64,000 bases of DNA from Diplonema papillatum (lineage: Eukaryota > Euglenozoa > Diplonemea > Diplonemida > Diplonemidae), in NCBI GenBank assembly GCA_030068145.1, contig JAPJBO010000469.1:110886-174885 (forward strand). The letters run 5' to 3'. The position numbers and the translations under genes were made by a program. Numbering within the stretch: the first letter of the stretch is position 1; every line of letters begins with the position of its first letter. Shown piece after piece: positions 11,078 through 20,379 of the stretch. Below the pieces are notes generated by a model. The model searched no databases. It was not told the origin of the DNA and saw only the letters and a program-made list of their open reading frames with translations.

Positions 11078-11332
11078 CGATTCTACGTGCTTCGCAGCGA
11101 ACGCGGCAATTGCGGTTGTGTCCGCGGGTTTGTTCTGTTTGCAGCTGTCGATTGCGGCAGACAGAGAGCCCGACGCCCACGGACCCGCCACGCGCAACGC
11201 TCCCACCATTCGTTGGAACGCACCGTCGGAGGCGTCGGCCAAGAACGACGAAGCTGCGACCAGAAGCGCGTTGTTCGCCGTCGCCGGCGATTGCAGCAGC
11301 AGGTTTACCACGCGATCGATCACCGAGGGCGC
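11078..11332 (-). CDS. giant helical-repeat gene, exon 8 of 9
   Basis: Acceptor CTCTAAAACAG joins GCGCCCTCGGTG at 11332 (phase 0); donor TCG|GTATGAC at 11078 (phase 0). The exon encodes 85 residues of Ala/Leu-rich helix (VIDRVVNLLLQSPATANNAL, AAIAAFAAKHV). The 3' end of intron 7 directly abutting it is a copy of dispersed repeat R3, which supplies the acceptor. A 3'-half copy of the exon lies at 7021-7195. Confidence 0.72.
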
Positions 11333-11337
11333 CTGTT

Positions 11338-11405
11338 TTAGAGTGAAACGTTCGCTTGAAACTCCGGGGTTTTAAAGTCTCTCCGGGTGACCTTCGTCGT
11401 TATGG
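11338..11405 (-). repeat. dispersed repeat R3 forming the 3' end of intron 7
   Basis: On the plus strand TTTTAGAGTGAAACGTTCGC followed by TCCGGGTGACCTTCG. The same consensus lies at or near the 3' ends of introns 3, 4 and 5 and upstream of copies of exon 1. Read on the minus strand its end CTCTAAAACAG is the acceptor of exon 8. Confidence 0.75.
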
Positions 11406-12035
11406 GAAGATATCCTTTGTGCTCTGAGTGTCGTAAGAGTGGTGGTTACACGAGGTAAGAGGATAGGGGTACCTTGGTTGTTGGTCATTGGTGGTTTCGG
11501 CCATTGTCCACATACCTACTTACTTACGGTAGGCCCTAGGAGCCCACGGCGGTGAAGTAACGAACCTCTTCCGAGTCGGATGAAACCCCTTGCTACAACG
11601 ACTGTAACACATGCACGATGCCGGATGCGAGCGTCCGTCAAGAGCATGCGTGACACAGCCGTGTCAAAATACCGACTTTCAAATCCATGAATAGCGTTGG
11701 AAAGAGCAGCGCGCAACCAGAGACTGCGGCGAACCGGGAGGTAAACGACGCTGGGGAAGAAGCAGCTCATTGGCGTTTGTTCGTGGTTTGCGCGACAACA
11801 TGGTATAAAGGGGATGGGATCGTGGTCCACTATATCGGCCACGCGCTGAACATTGGACGAAAGGGGTACTTCCCTGCAGAATGTCCCATTCGCTATGAAG
11901 AACAGTGCCCGCATGCAACGCTGGATTCACCATTCCTGCCGAACTTTGCTTAAATTTGCTTCAATTTTGCCAACTGAAGCAAATCGACTTTGCTATTTTT
12001 GGGGGACACCAACTTTGCTTAAATTTGTTTTGCTT
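11406..12035. other. intron 7 sequence without recognised features
   Basis: No coding similarity or repeat partner found apart from a local direct repeat (AACTTTGCTTAAATTTG at about 11940 and 12011). Short open frames on both strands have no supporting content. Confidence 0.4.
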
Positions 12036-12250
12036 GCCAACTATGAATTTAGAGGTTCGGTGTTTTAGTCGGTTGATCATTGAGGCTGTGGGGCGCAGCC
12101 AAGTTTGTAAGTGTCGCGACCGACACCAAGAATAAATCCGCTTTGAATTTGGTCTTGGGTCTTGGGCTAAAAGTTAAAGTTCGCTCGAGTTTTCGGGATT
12201 TTAAGGTCTCCGGGGTGACCTTCGTTAAATGGGTCCTCTTAGAGCATGCG
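12036..12250 (+). repeat. R3 family repeats, two adjacent copies
   Basis: 12047-12095 matches the variant at 52020 (TTTAGAGGTTCGGTGTTT, CATTGAGGCTGTG). 12165-12245 matches the main R3 consensus (AGTTAAAGTTCGCTCGAG, GGGGTGACCTTCGTTAAATG). Between them is GACCGACACCAAG, which also ends the full-length copies at 23255 and 55070. Confidence 0.75.
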
Positions 12251-12315
12251 GACTGTCGTGTGTCTTCGCGAGACTGGGGCGGATTCAGTACCCGAGGCAC
12301 CAGTGTGTGAGGCTG

Positions 12316-12525
12316 GGGGACTGCAAGAAAGTGCTTGGAATGGGTATGGGCTCAACACTGCACTGGTCCCGTCTGCGCCGTGTTTCGGTCCTTTAAGCCA
12401 CGGACACACAAGGCGGACCATCATCAGCGCAGAATCTGAGTGTCTGCAGACAGGACAGCGGTGTGAGTCTGTTTTGTCAGGCGGCTGTTCGTAGCTCGTC
12501 ACAGCCAGGACCACCCGTGCTAGAG
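12316..12525 (+). repeat. dispersed repeat R2, copy 3
   Basis: Closely similar to 6618-6835 over about 200 bp, from the GTGCTTGGAATGGGTATG landmark to CCAGGACCACCCGTGCTAGA. Confidence 0.85.
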
Positions 12526-12904
12526 GCGGGGGGGGGTTTTCCTTTGTGCTGTTGGTCTGAGCAGTGTGTTTTCATTCCTTTTCATACGTCGAGGCGCTTT
12601 GACTTTACTGCTTACTAACATTGTGTCATCCACAGTAGAAAATTTAACATCCCATGAACTTACTCAGAATACTGTCCAAGTCCACCCCGTGTACACCCCA
12701 AATACGGTAAAATGGCGATTTCTGGCGCGGGGGGAACACGGCGATGGCGGCGCTTTCGGCGGCGCCATCGTCGATGCTCGACCGCCTCGGAGATGCAGCA
12801 GAGCCGGGCAGCAGCGGGGGCTCGCAGTCAGAAGGAGCGAGGGGGCGCTGACCCTCCTCGAAGCGATCAGCCTCCTGGAGGATTAAAAATTGCCGCTGGG
12901 CGTA

Positions 12905-13790
12905 GGGTCCGAGTTTGAGGTCACCAACGGGCGCCGACACCGCCCGGAGCACAATCGATAGCAAGGCGTTGATGAGGATCACCGAGAGTGAGCACCCCTG
13001 CAAGATACACAGGAGGTTTCGTCGGAGTCGTTGGCGGATGATGCAACGCTCTTCGCGCCCGTGGAGTCCGAGCTGCAGCAGGCGGTCGACATCATCGCTC
13101 AGTTCTGTGCCGTGACCGGGATGCGGCTGAACATGACGAAGACGCTGGCGATGGGAATCCCCGCAGGCACGACGCAGTAGCGTCGGCGTCGGCCTTACGC
13201 TAGCGTGCTGAAGGTCAACAATGAGGCGATACCGACAGCGACGGCTGCGAACATCCTCGGTGCGTCGCAAGCGTCCAGGCGGAACGTGCGAACGATGCGC
13301 GTTTGAAGGCCCATGACGCTTTGCTGGACAGGCGGAGCACCTCGCACCTCCCGTTCGAGGTCCGCTGCGAGGTGGCGAGCTCCAACGTCCTCGGGAGCGT
13401 GCGGTGTTCGTACGAGGGGTACACACAGACGTGCGGTCGCGGGTGGTGAAGGGTGCCTTCGGGACGAAGCACCCGTCGAGGAACGTGACGGCAGTGTTGA
13501 CCATCCTGGCGAAAGCCCACCGCATGGACCCGCTGCTAGCACGACCTAACAAGATCCTGTGTTCGCTTTTCGGTGGTGACCTGGGGTGGTGTACCTGGCA
13601 GCACTGATTTACTACGAGGCTGTAGTTTCTACGCATGCCAGTGCACACCGCGCACTTCTGTTTCGCGCAGGCATCGCAGACCGACTGCGAGCGGAGCAGA
13701 GGGTCCGCCTGCCCAGCCGGCACAAGCACGGGAAGGCGTGGGCGTTGCGGCAGAATGGTGAGCACGGCCCAGCGCCGCGAACGCTGTGCC
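12905..13790 (+). pseudogene. LINE-type reverse transcriptase relic with inverted 5' part
   Basis: Plus strand 13022-13180 reads SLADDATLFAPVESELQQAV and then TGMRLNMTKTLAM before a stop, i.e. the A-D-D catalytic motif and following helix of a non-LTR RT. Further decayed sequence to about 13610 includes ILAKAHRMDPLL. Immediately to the left, 12915-13010 on the MINUS strand reads ILQGCSLSVILINALLSIVL, the RT motif that normally precedes ADD. The two parts are head-to-head with the junction near 13012-13021. Multiple stops and frameshifts make it nonfunctional. Confidence 0.7.
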
Positions 13791-13818
13791 CGCCGCGTCG
13801 CGTCGTATTGCGGGAGCA

Positions 13819-14011
13819 CGTCCCCGCCCCAGTTCTTCCCGTCCCCGCCCCAGTTCTTCCCGTCCCCGCCCCAGTTCTTCCCGTCCCCGCCGGGACGGGT
13901 CTTCCCCCTCTGGTTGGCGGCCAGACTTCGTATCCCCGGGAGCCAGGGACGTCGAATCGGGTGTGAACCTAGAAGTCCACCGCCAGCTCGATGCAGGACA
14001 CGTTGCCCGCG
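13819..14011. repeat. left flanking repeat of the YR retroelement
   Basis: A 20-bp unit (CCGTCCCCGCCCCAGTTCTT) is repeated about 3.5 times at 13819-13890, followed by one roughly 118-bp unit (13892-14010). The same composite occurs on the right of the element (18358-18794). On the minus strand the 118-bp unit reads SCIELAVDF, a TAG stop, then VHTRFDVPGS, so it is derived from the LINE-like motif seen at 9792-10106. Confidence 0.85.
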
Positions 14012-14129
14012 ACTTACTTACTTACCAACGATTTAAAAGCTACAGTTTCTGTACTTTATTGGAAGGTGTTGGGCACCGGATTCAAAGGAATCGGACAACA
14101 AAAAGTTTGTTACGTAAGTTAAAGAAAAC

Positions 14130-15233
14130 ATGGCAGCAAGCCCCTTCCGAAAGGCGACGACCACCGGATACACCACGTCCGCGGTGCCGGCGGATATCCG
14201 CAGTGCGTTCGAAGATGCGGTAGGACCCGTCCTTCCGCGCCGCACCGTGAACCTGCCGGAGTTAGAGAGGTGGGCCGTGTTCTTCTTTGGGGGTGCCGGA
14301 GACGCCGTTGCGTTGGCGCGCAAGGTTGCGTGCGAAGTTTTCGAGTTTGCGGCGGCCTCGGAGGGCTTAGGCTTCGTAGAGTCCTGGGAGCCTTGGAAGC
14401 TCATTGCTGTGCAGGTCAGTTTTACGAACGGCCCATTGTTTCGACGCGTGATGAAGGCGAGTGGATGCTGGAAGGAAGGCGTGCCCGCGTGCCGCATGTG
14501 GGCCGAGGCGGAGCGGAGGGACGCCGAGGCCGATCCCATTGAGCCGGTGGCGCCACCGGTTCTCCCTCCGCCCCCTGTTGCTGGGGCGTCCGTGGACGCG
14601 AGCGGGGGCCTAGCCGCGTTGGTCAAGGACCTGTACGCAGTGGTGGAGCAGCAGAAGGCGGAGATCGCCTCGCTACACGGACGGCTTTCGGGGCTACCGG
14701 CGGCCAGCCTGTCGGCTGCTGCCTTTGAGGGGCCGGCAGGACACTACGCGCTGCCCGTGCGGTACAGTCTGAAGGATGTCCGCGAATGGGCGGATGTTGC
14801 GGCGTCCGACCCGCACGGGCTTGTTCGCGACCTCCATTCGGAGTACGTGGCTGGGTACGTCGGAGCCCCGGGGGGCGCGTTCTTGAAGGCGAGCTTCGAG
14901 AAGCTGAAGACGTGGATCCTTGGGGTCGCAGCCGGGTCGGCGGGGTGGTCGGCCAACGAAGAGCTGGTCCGGCTGGGCAACGAGCTGTTGCTGGATGTCC
15001 GCCTCAACTACGGTTGGTGCGTGGAGAAGGTCCCGCGGTCCCGGATGCTACGGGAAATGGAAGCCGAGTCCGGCGACTTGGTCGAGCGGTTGATGGCGAA
15101 GGTCAAAGGGGACCTGGAGAAGGAGAAGAACAGGACGCCGAAGTGGAACGCGACGCCTGCTTGGAAGAAAGGCAAAGGCGGAAAAGGGGGCAAGTCTTGG
15201 TATGGTCAGGGAAACGGTTACGGGGGGAAGTGA
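14130..15233 (+). CDS. gag-like protein of YR retroelement 1
   Basis: 367 residues from ATG (AACATGGCAGC). Residues about 1-130 are mixed helical; residues 150-200 contain a predicted coiled segment (VKDLYAVVEQQKAEIASLHG). The C-terminus is Gly/Lys/Trp-rich (KKGKGGKGGKSWYGQGNGYG) and probably binds nucleic acid. No CCHC knuckle. Assigned as gag by position before YR and RT. It ends in TGA at 15231, and the same frame then stays open without another stop through the recombinase to 16535, so a readthrough gag-YR fusion is possible (stop context TGA CTG). Confidence 0.72.
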   Translation: MAASPFRKATTTGYTTSAVPADIRSAFEDAVGPVLPRRTVNLPELERWAVFFFGGAGDAVALARKVACEVFEFAAASEGLGFVESWEPWKLIAVQVSFTNGPLFRRVMKASGCWKEGVPACRMWAEAERRDAEADPIEPVAPPVLPPPPVAGASVDASGGLAALVKDLYAVVEQQKAEIASLHGRLSGLPAASLSAAAFEGPAGHYALPVRYSLKDVREWADVAASDPHGLVRDLHSEYVAGYVGAPGGAFLKASFEKLKTWILGVAAGSAGWSANEELVRLGNELLLDVRLNYGWCVEKVPRSRMLREMEAESGDLVERLMAKVKGDLEKEKNRTPKWNATPAWKKGKGGKGGKSWYGQGNGYGGK

Positions 15234-15389
15234 CTGGCGTTCCCCCGGCAAGTAAGCGGGGCTACCCCTGCACGGCCAGTTATTCTTCCTCCCCCTCTTT
15301 TAAGCAATCCTCCCACCCCCGCGGCAGTCACGGTGCCGCCGGCCCCTCCCCTCACCAACCACAGACTTCCTCTCGAAGTGGAGACCGAG

Positions 15390-16535
15390 ATGGTTTTGGC
15401 GGCCGTTCGGCGCGCCCTAGACGCGGACCATCTTCTCCCGAGCGACCGGTCCGATCAGAACCCGACCACCGGCCTTTCACGCGAGAGCGGGAGAACCAAC
15501 TCTTCGCAGTTTCCCGCATCCTCGCTCGGGGTAGCAGACGTGCTGAAACCGTCGGCGCGCGCAGCCTCAGTCATCGGGCAGGCGATCCACGAGTTGGTTG
15601 CGTCGAAGGCGGGCGTGGGGATTTCCCGGGCTCTTGCGGCGAGACACAAGGAGAATGGGGTGTCGGTGGCGGAGGCGCACCGCCGTTTGCAGCAGGCAGT
15701 TGGTCGGGCATGGGCGAGTTCTACGGTGGACGACCGGCGCAATATGTGGCGCCGGTTCCAGGCGTGGGCCAGTGGGCGTGGACTGGGCCTCAACCCGGAT
15801 GTGGCTGTGCTTTTTGTTGTGGCAACGTCAGTGGAACCCCAGGGGATGTTGGGGTATTCCCGCCTCCTTTCGGCAGTTTTTGGCCATATGGGGGTGGACA
15901 GCAAGCCGTTGAAGGTGCTGGCGTCGGTGCTTCGTGGGGATGGGGCGTCTATCCCCCTGTCCCAGGCGGAGGGTATCCCGAGGGAGACGCTGATTTCGTG
16001 GGCGAGGCGGCAGGTGCCGCACCTGCGTTTGGCAGCGTTCGTGGCGTGGAAGACGGCGTCGCGCTGGGCGGAGGTGAGACTGTTGACGCGCCCGTGTTTT
16101 GTGCTGGTGAGCACCACGGAGGTGATCATCGACTGGGGAACGCTTCCGAAGGGGCGTTCCAGAAACCCGTATTGTCTGAGCAAAACAGCAGTGATTCGCG
16201 GGGCGTTGACGGAGGAGATCGCGGCGTTGGTACGTGGCGCGGGGAATTTCAGCCCGCTGACGCCGGTGACAACGTCGCAGCTCGACGGGATGTGGGCGCG
16301 CGAACCGCGGATGTGCCGGTACTCGGCACACAGTATCAAACGAGGGGCGGTCGACCACCTCGTGTGCGCGAAAGCGGCGGGAGCTCCGTTTCCCGAGCAC
16401 CTGATTTCGCGCTTGGCGAAACACACCACCGACAACGTCGACCCGACGTTGGCGCAAATGACGGTGCGGTACACATCGGATGTGGTGGCACTGGCGCGCG
16501 TGTTGAGGACGGCGGAGGTGACCGAACACCTGTGA
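15390..16535 (+). CDS. tyrosine recombinase of YR retroelement 1
   Basis: 381 residues from the first in-frame ATG (the frame is open back to the gag stop at 15231). The N-terminal half is a SAM-like core-binding region (WASSTVDDRRNMWRRFQAWA). The catalytic half shows R in TASRWAEVRLL, the H-x-x-R box in YSAHSIKRGAVDHL, and a candidate nucleophile Y in QMTVRYTSD. These are the hallmark R..HxxR..Y residues of the family, which in YR retroelements integrates a circular DNA intermediate. Ends with TGA at 16533, with RT following in the -1 frame. Confidence 0.85.
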   Translation: MVLAAVRRALDADHLLPSDRSDQNPTTGLSRESGRTNSSQFPASSLGVADVLKPSARAASVIGQAIHELVASKAGVGISRALAARHKENGVSVAEAHRRLQQAVGRAWASSTVDDRRNMWRRFQAWASGRGLGLNPDVAVLFVVATSVEPQGMLGYSRLLSAVFGHMGVDSKPLKVLASVLRGDGASIPLSQAEGIPRETLISWARRQVPHLRLAAFVAWKTASRWAEVRLLTRPCFVLVSTTEVIIDWGTLPKGRSRNPYCLSKTAVIRGALTEEIAALVRGAGNFSPLTPVTTSQLDGMWAREPRMCRYSAHSIKRGAVDHLVCAKAAGAPFPEHLISRLAKHTTDNVDPTLAQMTVRYTSDVVALARVLRTAEVTEHL

Positions 16536-16573
16536 AGGGCCGGAAGCGGGGCCACGATGATCCGAGACGGTTC

Positions 16574-18214
16574 ATGCGGCAGCACCACTCGGTGTTCAAG
16601 CGCGGCAAACAGACGCGCCTACCGAAGACGGAGGACGAGAAGGCTTCGCCGTTGCACGTCGACAACGTGCGACCCATGAACGTGGGGCTGTTGCGTGGGC
16701 GTATGAACGAGACGACGCGGGCCAGGTTCGATGAGACGTGGCGGCGGACGTTCGATGTGGCGAAGTTGCGGCCGTCTTCTTCTCGACGGGTTTCGCGGCT
16801 GCAAGCGAAGCATGCGGAGGAGCTGGAGATGAACGGCATTGCGCAACGGGCTAGCGGCCCGGGTAGGTCGGACAACGTCCCGTTCACTGTGGTGGAGGAA
16901 AAGGAGGGCGCACTGCGCCAGCGTTTTATTTTGTGGACGCACGAGGCAAACGACGCGATCGAGGCGGATGGCTACGAGGCCCAGGTACCGCTGAAGCACG
17001 TCAGCACGTACCTCGACGCGGTGCACGCGGAGCGTGGCTCGACACGCGACCTCCGCTGCGGATTTTACGGCGTAGAAGTTCCGCGGGGGGCACGGGATGC
17101 CTTTCGCTTCCAGGACGACGCAGGCGATTGGTGGGACCTCACCCGCCTGCCGATGGGCCACACGTGTGCACCGGAATTGATGCACACGTTGACTTCGACG
17201 ATCGCCGGGCACCCCGATTTCGTTAAGACGGTGCATGCGGTGCCAGCGGCTGTGACGGTGCACACGTGGGTCGACAACGTGCGCTACGCAGGGTCCCGGA
17301 AAGACGTGCTCGAGGCGTCCCGCAAGGTTGACGAATTGGCAGCTCGTTCGAAGGTAACGTGGAAAGACGCAGACACGAGAACCGCCAGCACCCGGTACGA
17401 GTTTATCGGGGTGGACTGGGACCACCAGGGCAGGAAGGTCGGCATTTCGGCAAGGTTGTCGAAGAAATTGGCACGGGATCTGGAAGAGGTGCGCAAGGGT
17501 GCGATGTCCGCGTCCGGTCTGGAGACGCTGGGTGGTCGGTTGCTGCACGCGTCGGCCATCGTGGGTGTTTTCGTCGGCGAGTTCTACTTCGCCTTGAAGT
17601 TTCTTCGCCGGTTGACGAATGCGCTGAACCGGGGCGAGAAGGCCGTCGACCAGACGGTTCGCCTCTCGGGTAGTGTGCAGCGGCTACTCGACGGCTGGGT
17701 TCGCGCGGTGTTGGAGAAGCGAAGAATGCCAGTGGCGGCCCGGGTGCCGTCGCTCACCGTGTTTGTGGACGCAAGTCTCGAGGGATGGGGCGGCGTGCTG
17801 GTTGACGTCGCCACCAACGCGATCGAAGTTCTGGGCTCGCGGTGGTCCAGGAAAGAGAAGGGCCTTCACATCAACGAGCTGGAGGCCCTTGCATTTGAAC
17901 TTTGTGTGTCGGCAGTGCCTGACAAGTACGCGGGCGGCACGGTCACCGTCGTGGTTGACAACACGACGGTGCAGGGTGTTGCTCGGAAAGGGGCATGTCT
18001 GCGATCGCAGACTTTGAACGATGCCGTGGTGAACGGGCTCACACGCCTGCGCCACATGAACATTTCCTTATCTGTGCGCTGGGTAAAAAGCGCCGGGAAT
18101 CCTGCTGACCTTCCGTCACGGATTCCGTTATCGGCAATTTCCGATAAGAATATGGCCGACATGGCACTTGCAGTTAGGCAGTTCCTGACTGGCGATATGG
18201 GTTTGGTGGTGTGA
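16574..18214 (+). CDS. reverse transcriptase / RNase H of YR retroelement 1
   Basis: 546 residues from the ATG at 16574; the frame is open far upstream, overlapping the YR, so expression by -1 frameshifting is possible. RT landmarks: RFILWTHEAND, LRCGFYGVEVP, LPMGHTCAPELMH, and the catalytic region THTWVDNVRYAG, where the usual second Asp is Asn. RNase H follows with VFVDASLEGWGGVL, HINELEALAFEL, VVVDNTTVQG and WVKSAGNPADLPSR, supplying the D-E-D residues. The VDN variant resembles substitutions known in some DIRS-like RTs. Confidence 0.87.
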   Translation: MRQHHSVFKRGKQTRLPKTEDEKASPLHVDNVRPMNVGLLRGRMNETTRARFDETWRRTFDVAKLRPSSSRRVSRLQAKHAEELEMNGIAQRASGPGRSDNVPFTVVEEKEGALRQRFILWTHEANDAIEADGYEAQVPLKHVSTYLDAVHAERGSTRDLRCGFYGVEVPRGARDAFRFQDDAGDWWDLTRLPMGHTCAPELMHTLTSTIAGHPDFVKTVHAVPAAVTVHTWVDNVRYAGSRKDVLEASRKVDELAARSKVTWKDADTRTASTRYEFIGVDWDHQGRKVGISARLSKKLARDLEEVRKGAMSASGLETLGGRLLHASAIVGVFVGEFYFALKFLRRLTNALNRGEKAVDQTVRLSGSVQRLLDGWVRAVLEKRRMPVAARVPSLTVFVDASLEGWGGVLVDVATNAIEVLGSRWSRKEKGLHINELEALAFELCVSAVPDKYAGGTVTVVVDNTTVQGVARKGACLRSQTLNDAVVNGLTRLRHMNISLSVRWVKSAGNPADLPSRIPLSAISDKNMADMALAVRQFLTGDMGLVV

Positions 18215-18357
18215 CCTCCTGGGCTAGCCTGTTTCTCTCACCATTCAGCGGCTATCTCGGGGGGTTACCCCATCGTAAGTGCAATTCGTTTAGTTTTCTT
18301 ACTTTCACGTTCAATTCATCGTCAGTCAAGATCGTCACCGAGTGAAGCGCAAAAAGC
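18215..18357. other. 3' noncoding region of YR retroelement 1
   Basis: Noncoding stretch between the RT stop and the right flanking repeat. It includes TATCTCGGGGGGTTACCCCATCG, with a small inverted repeat (GGGGTTACCCC). No match to the left end was found. Confidence 0.4.
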
Positions 18358-18795
18358 ATTCTTCCCGTCCCCGCCCCAGTTCTTCCCGTCCCCGCTCCAG
18401 TTCTTCCCGTCCCCGCCCCAGTTCTTCCCGTCCCCGCCCGCGGGACGGGTCTTCCCCCTCTGGTTGGCGGCCAGACTTCGTCCCGGGAGCCAGGGACGTC
18501 GAATCGGGTGTGAACCTAGAAGTCCACCGCCAGCTCGATGCAGGACACGTTGCCCGCGGAACGGGTCTACCCCCTCTGGTTGGCGGCCAGACTTCGTATC
18601 CCGGGAGCCAGGGACGTCGAATCGGGTGTGAACCTAGAAGTCCACCGCCAGCTCGATGCAGGACACGTTGCCCGCGGAACGGGTCTACCCCCTCTGGTTG
18701 GCGGCCAGACTTCGTATCCCGGGAGCCAGGGACGTCGAATCGGGTGTGAACCTAGAAGTCCACCGCCAGCTCGATGCAGGACATGTCGCCCGCGT
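18358..18795. repeat. right flanking repeat of YR retroelement 1
   Basis: Four 20-bp units (18358-18437) followed by three 118-bp units starting at 18442, 18559 and 18677. The left flank has only one 118-bp unit. All 118-bp units keep the TAG that interrupts the LINE-like ELAVDF motif on the minus strand, so the stop pre-dates the amplification. Confidence 0.9.
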
Positions 18796-19048
18796 TCGTC
18801 CACCGCAACGCAGACACCGGCTCTTCCCGGCTACTCGCGTCCTCCACATCTCGGCGTGCCTCGGCGCAAACGGGAAAGCGGAGATTCCGATTCCTTTTCG
18901 GATTATGAACTGTTGGTACTTCCCGTAAGTACTTCCCCTTGTCCACCCGAGTGAGGCCACCGGATCAACACATGTGGTTTTCTGTCACCTGCGGCTTCAT
19001 CCGTTGAACATGAAGCGAGACCAAAGGATCGTTAGGTGAAAAGCATAC

Positions 19049-19234
19049 CGTCTGGCGGGACGCCAAGCTCTCGCACGAGCACACCGCGTCGAGGAGCTCT
19101 GCGCTCGCGGCCACAGCCGCCAACCCGCCGTTTCGGGCTTCGGCCAACAGCGAGTCTTGCCTGCTCTGCAGGATACACAGCACAGCCTCTTCGCAGCCCG
19201 ACTGCAGGAGAAACACCGCGAGCCAAGCTGCCAG
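19049..19234 (-). CDS. giant helical-repeat gene, exon 7 of 9
   Basis: 62 codons, phase 0 at both ends. Donor GACG|GTATGC after 19049. The acceptor is placed at CGGCAG|CTGGCA (19234); CCATAAG|GCT (19243) and TGGCAG|CTT (19227) would keep the same frame. Content is helical (LAAWLAVFLLQSGCEEAVLC, LAAVAASAELLDAVC). Joins exon 6 (EQAVPE) and exon 8 (APSVIDR) without phase conflict. Short, so confidence is lower than for the long exons. Confidence 0.6.
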
Positions 19235-19489
19235 CTGCCGAGCCTTATGGAGTTGGTGTGCGTGGTAGTTTAGTGTCACGTTTTCGGGGGCGCACGCTCT
19301 GTAAACAGGGAGATTCTTTTTCGGAGGAAGCTCTTAAGCCAACCAATGGCCGGGGCGACCACCCCTTGAAGTTCGTATTCTTTGAGTATTTGCTCAAACA
19401 CGGTCACAGGAGCGTTTCTCCCCGGGACTATTTTTCCTGCACTCTCGTTGAACGGGTGGCGGCCCTAGCTGCTGCCTTACAGCAGCCGC

Positions 19490-19625
19490 CTGGCGAACCA
19501 GACTCACATCGCTGCCCCGTCGATGATCCGCCTTGTACGTCCGTGGCTTAAAGGACCGAGCGTCCAGACGACCAGTGCGGTGTTGAACACATAACCATTC
19601 CAAGCCCGTCCTTGCAACAGTTCAG
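19490..19625 (-). repeat. dispersed repeat R2, partial copy 4
   Basis: Reverse-oriented and shortened: contains GAACCAGACTCACA, GGTCCGCC-like sequence, GGCTTAAAGGACCGA and GTGTTGAACACATAACCATT. Confidence 0.65.
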
Positions 19626-19659
19626 TTTCCTCACACATTGCACGTGGCTGAAAAACAAG

Positions 19660-19942
19660 ACACCTCGGGAACGGCTTGTTCAATCGCGACGCGAATGCTG
19701 TCGCCGTCTGATTCGCACAGCGAGGACGCTGGGTCGACGGCCACGTGAGGCGCTCACTTGGCCGTGAGGACCTTCGACTCGAACGGTAGCCGCTCGTTTC
19801 TCGGCATCGTGAGCTTTTTCAGGGGACGAAGCCGGGGGGCGCGGCGTTCGCTCTCGCCCAGGGCTTTGTACAGCTCGAGCCGAATGGCCGCCGACTCGAT
19901 GGGTTCCACAGCAACCCGCACCGCATCGAAGAAGTATACCCA
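19660..19942 (-). pseudogene. truncated copy of exon 6, 3' half with donor
   Basis: Matches 20375-20700 of exon 6 (Val/Glu-rich stretch to AVRDSVEPIESAA equivalents) with frame-disrupting changes. It retains the donor context CCCGAG|GTGTCTTG at about 19660. The 5' half is missing. It lies downstream of exon 6 in intron 6. Confidence 0.85.
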
Positions 19943-19974
19943 AGGGGTTTTTTTGGGGGGCGACATGGGTAGGT

Positions 19975-20190
19975 ATGTAAAATACTCGAGGGGATGCATT
20001 GTGCTTCTTCGAAGTAGGCCAGAGGGGGAGAAACAATACAACTACAAAATGGGTCTTTTTTGTTTGAACGCTTGCGCCCGCCACTGAACCCCGAATGTCT
20101 TTACCTGTGTTTCGTGTGGGCTACAGCACATTTACCTCCTTAACGCTTTCGCAAGAGTCTCCTCAAGTATTTCCTACACAGCAGACAAAA
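19975..20190 (-). repeat. MITE-like repeat R1 (copy in intron 6)
   Basis: Starts AATACTCGAGGGGATGC, contains GAACGCTTGCGCCCGCCACT and CTGTGTTTCGTGTGGGCTAC, and ends CTCCTCAAGTATTTCC. Start and reversed end are similar (GGAAATACTyGAGG), i.e. short imperfect terminal inverted repeats. Confidence 0.75.
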
Positions 20191-20379
20191 ACCGTACACC
20201 GCGAGAGTAGGAGAAAGTAAAAAGGGAAACTAGAGTTTTCGTTGACCGCACTACCCTGAGCCCAAATCCTGGACGTGGTTTCAGGTGGCAAAATTGGCAA
20301 ACTATCATGATCAGAAGGTCCTACTTGGGCGGTTCAGTTTCCTCACACGTTGCATGTGGCTAACAATAAAACAAGACAC

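Larger units (their letters stand above)
13819..18795 (+). mobile_element. tyrosine-recombinase retrotransposon, element 1
   Basis: Three coding regions in the order gag-like (14130), tyrosine recombinase (15390) and RT/RNase H (16574), flanked by related composite repeats at both ends. Known YR retroelements include DIRS, Ngaro, PAT and the trypanosomatid VIPER/TATE groups. The order with YR before RT is, to my knowledge, the VIPER/TATE type. No LTRs or integrase are present. The element lies inside intron 7 of the minus-strand gene, in opposite orientation. All three frames are open, so it may be recently active. Confidence 0.8.

Noticed and set aside
12644-13819. 391-codon minus-strand frame
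   Set aside because: It spans the LINE relic head-to-head junction; only the short QGCSLSV segment is meaningful and the rest is antisense of the plus-strand RT remains.
14786-16573. Upstream two thirds of the 1,142-codon frame that contains the RT of element 1
   Set aside because: It overlaps gag and YR in a different frame and has low-complexity Gly/Arg composition. It is a GC-rich shadow; only the part from about 16574 encodes RT.
16336-17559. Long minus-strand frames opposite the RT of element 1
   Set aside because: Antisense shadows of a GC-rich coding region with no recognisable motifs.
13819-18795. LTR retrotransposon interpretation of element 1
   Set aside because: There is a tyrosine recombinase instead of a DDE integrase, no protease, and the flanking repeats lack TG...CA termini and primer-binding sites.
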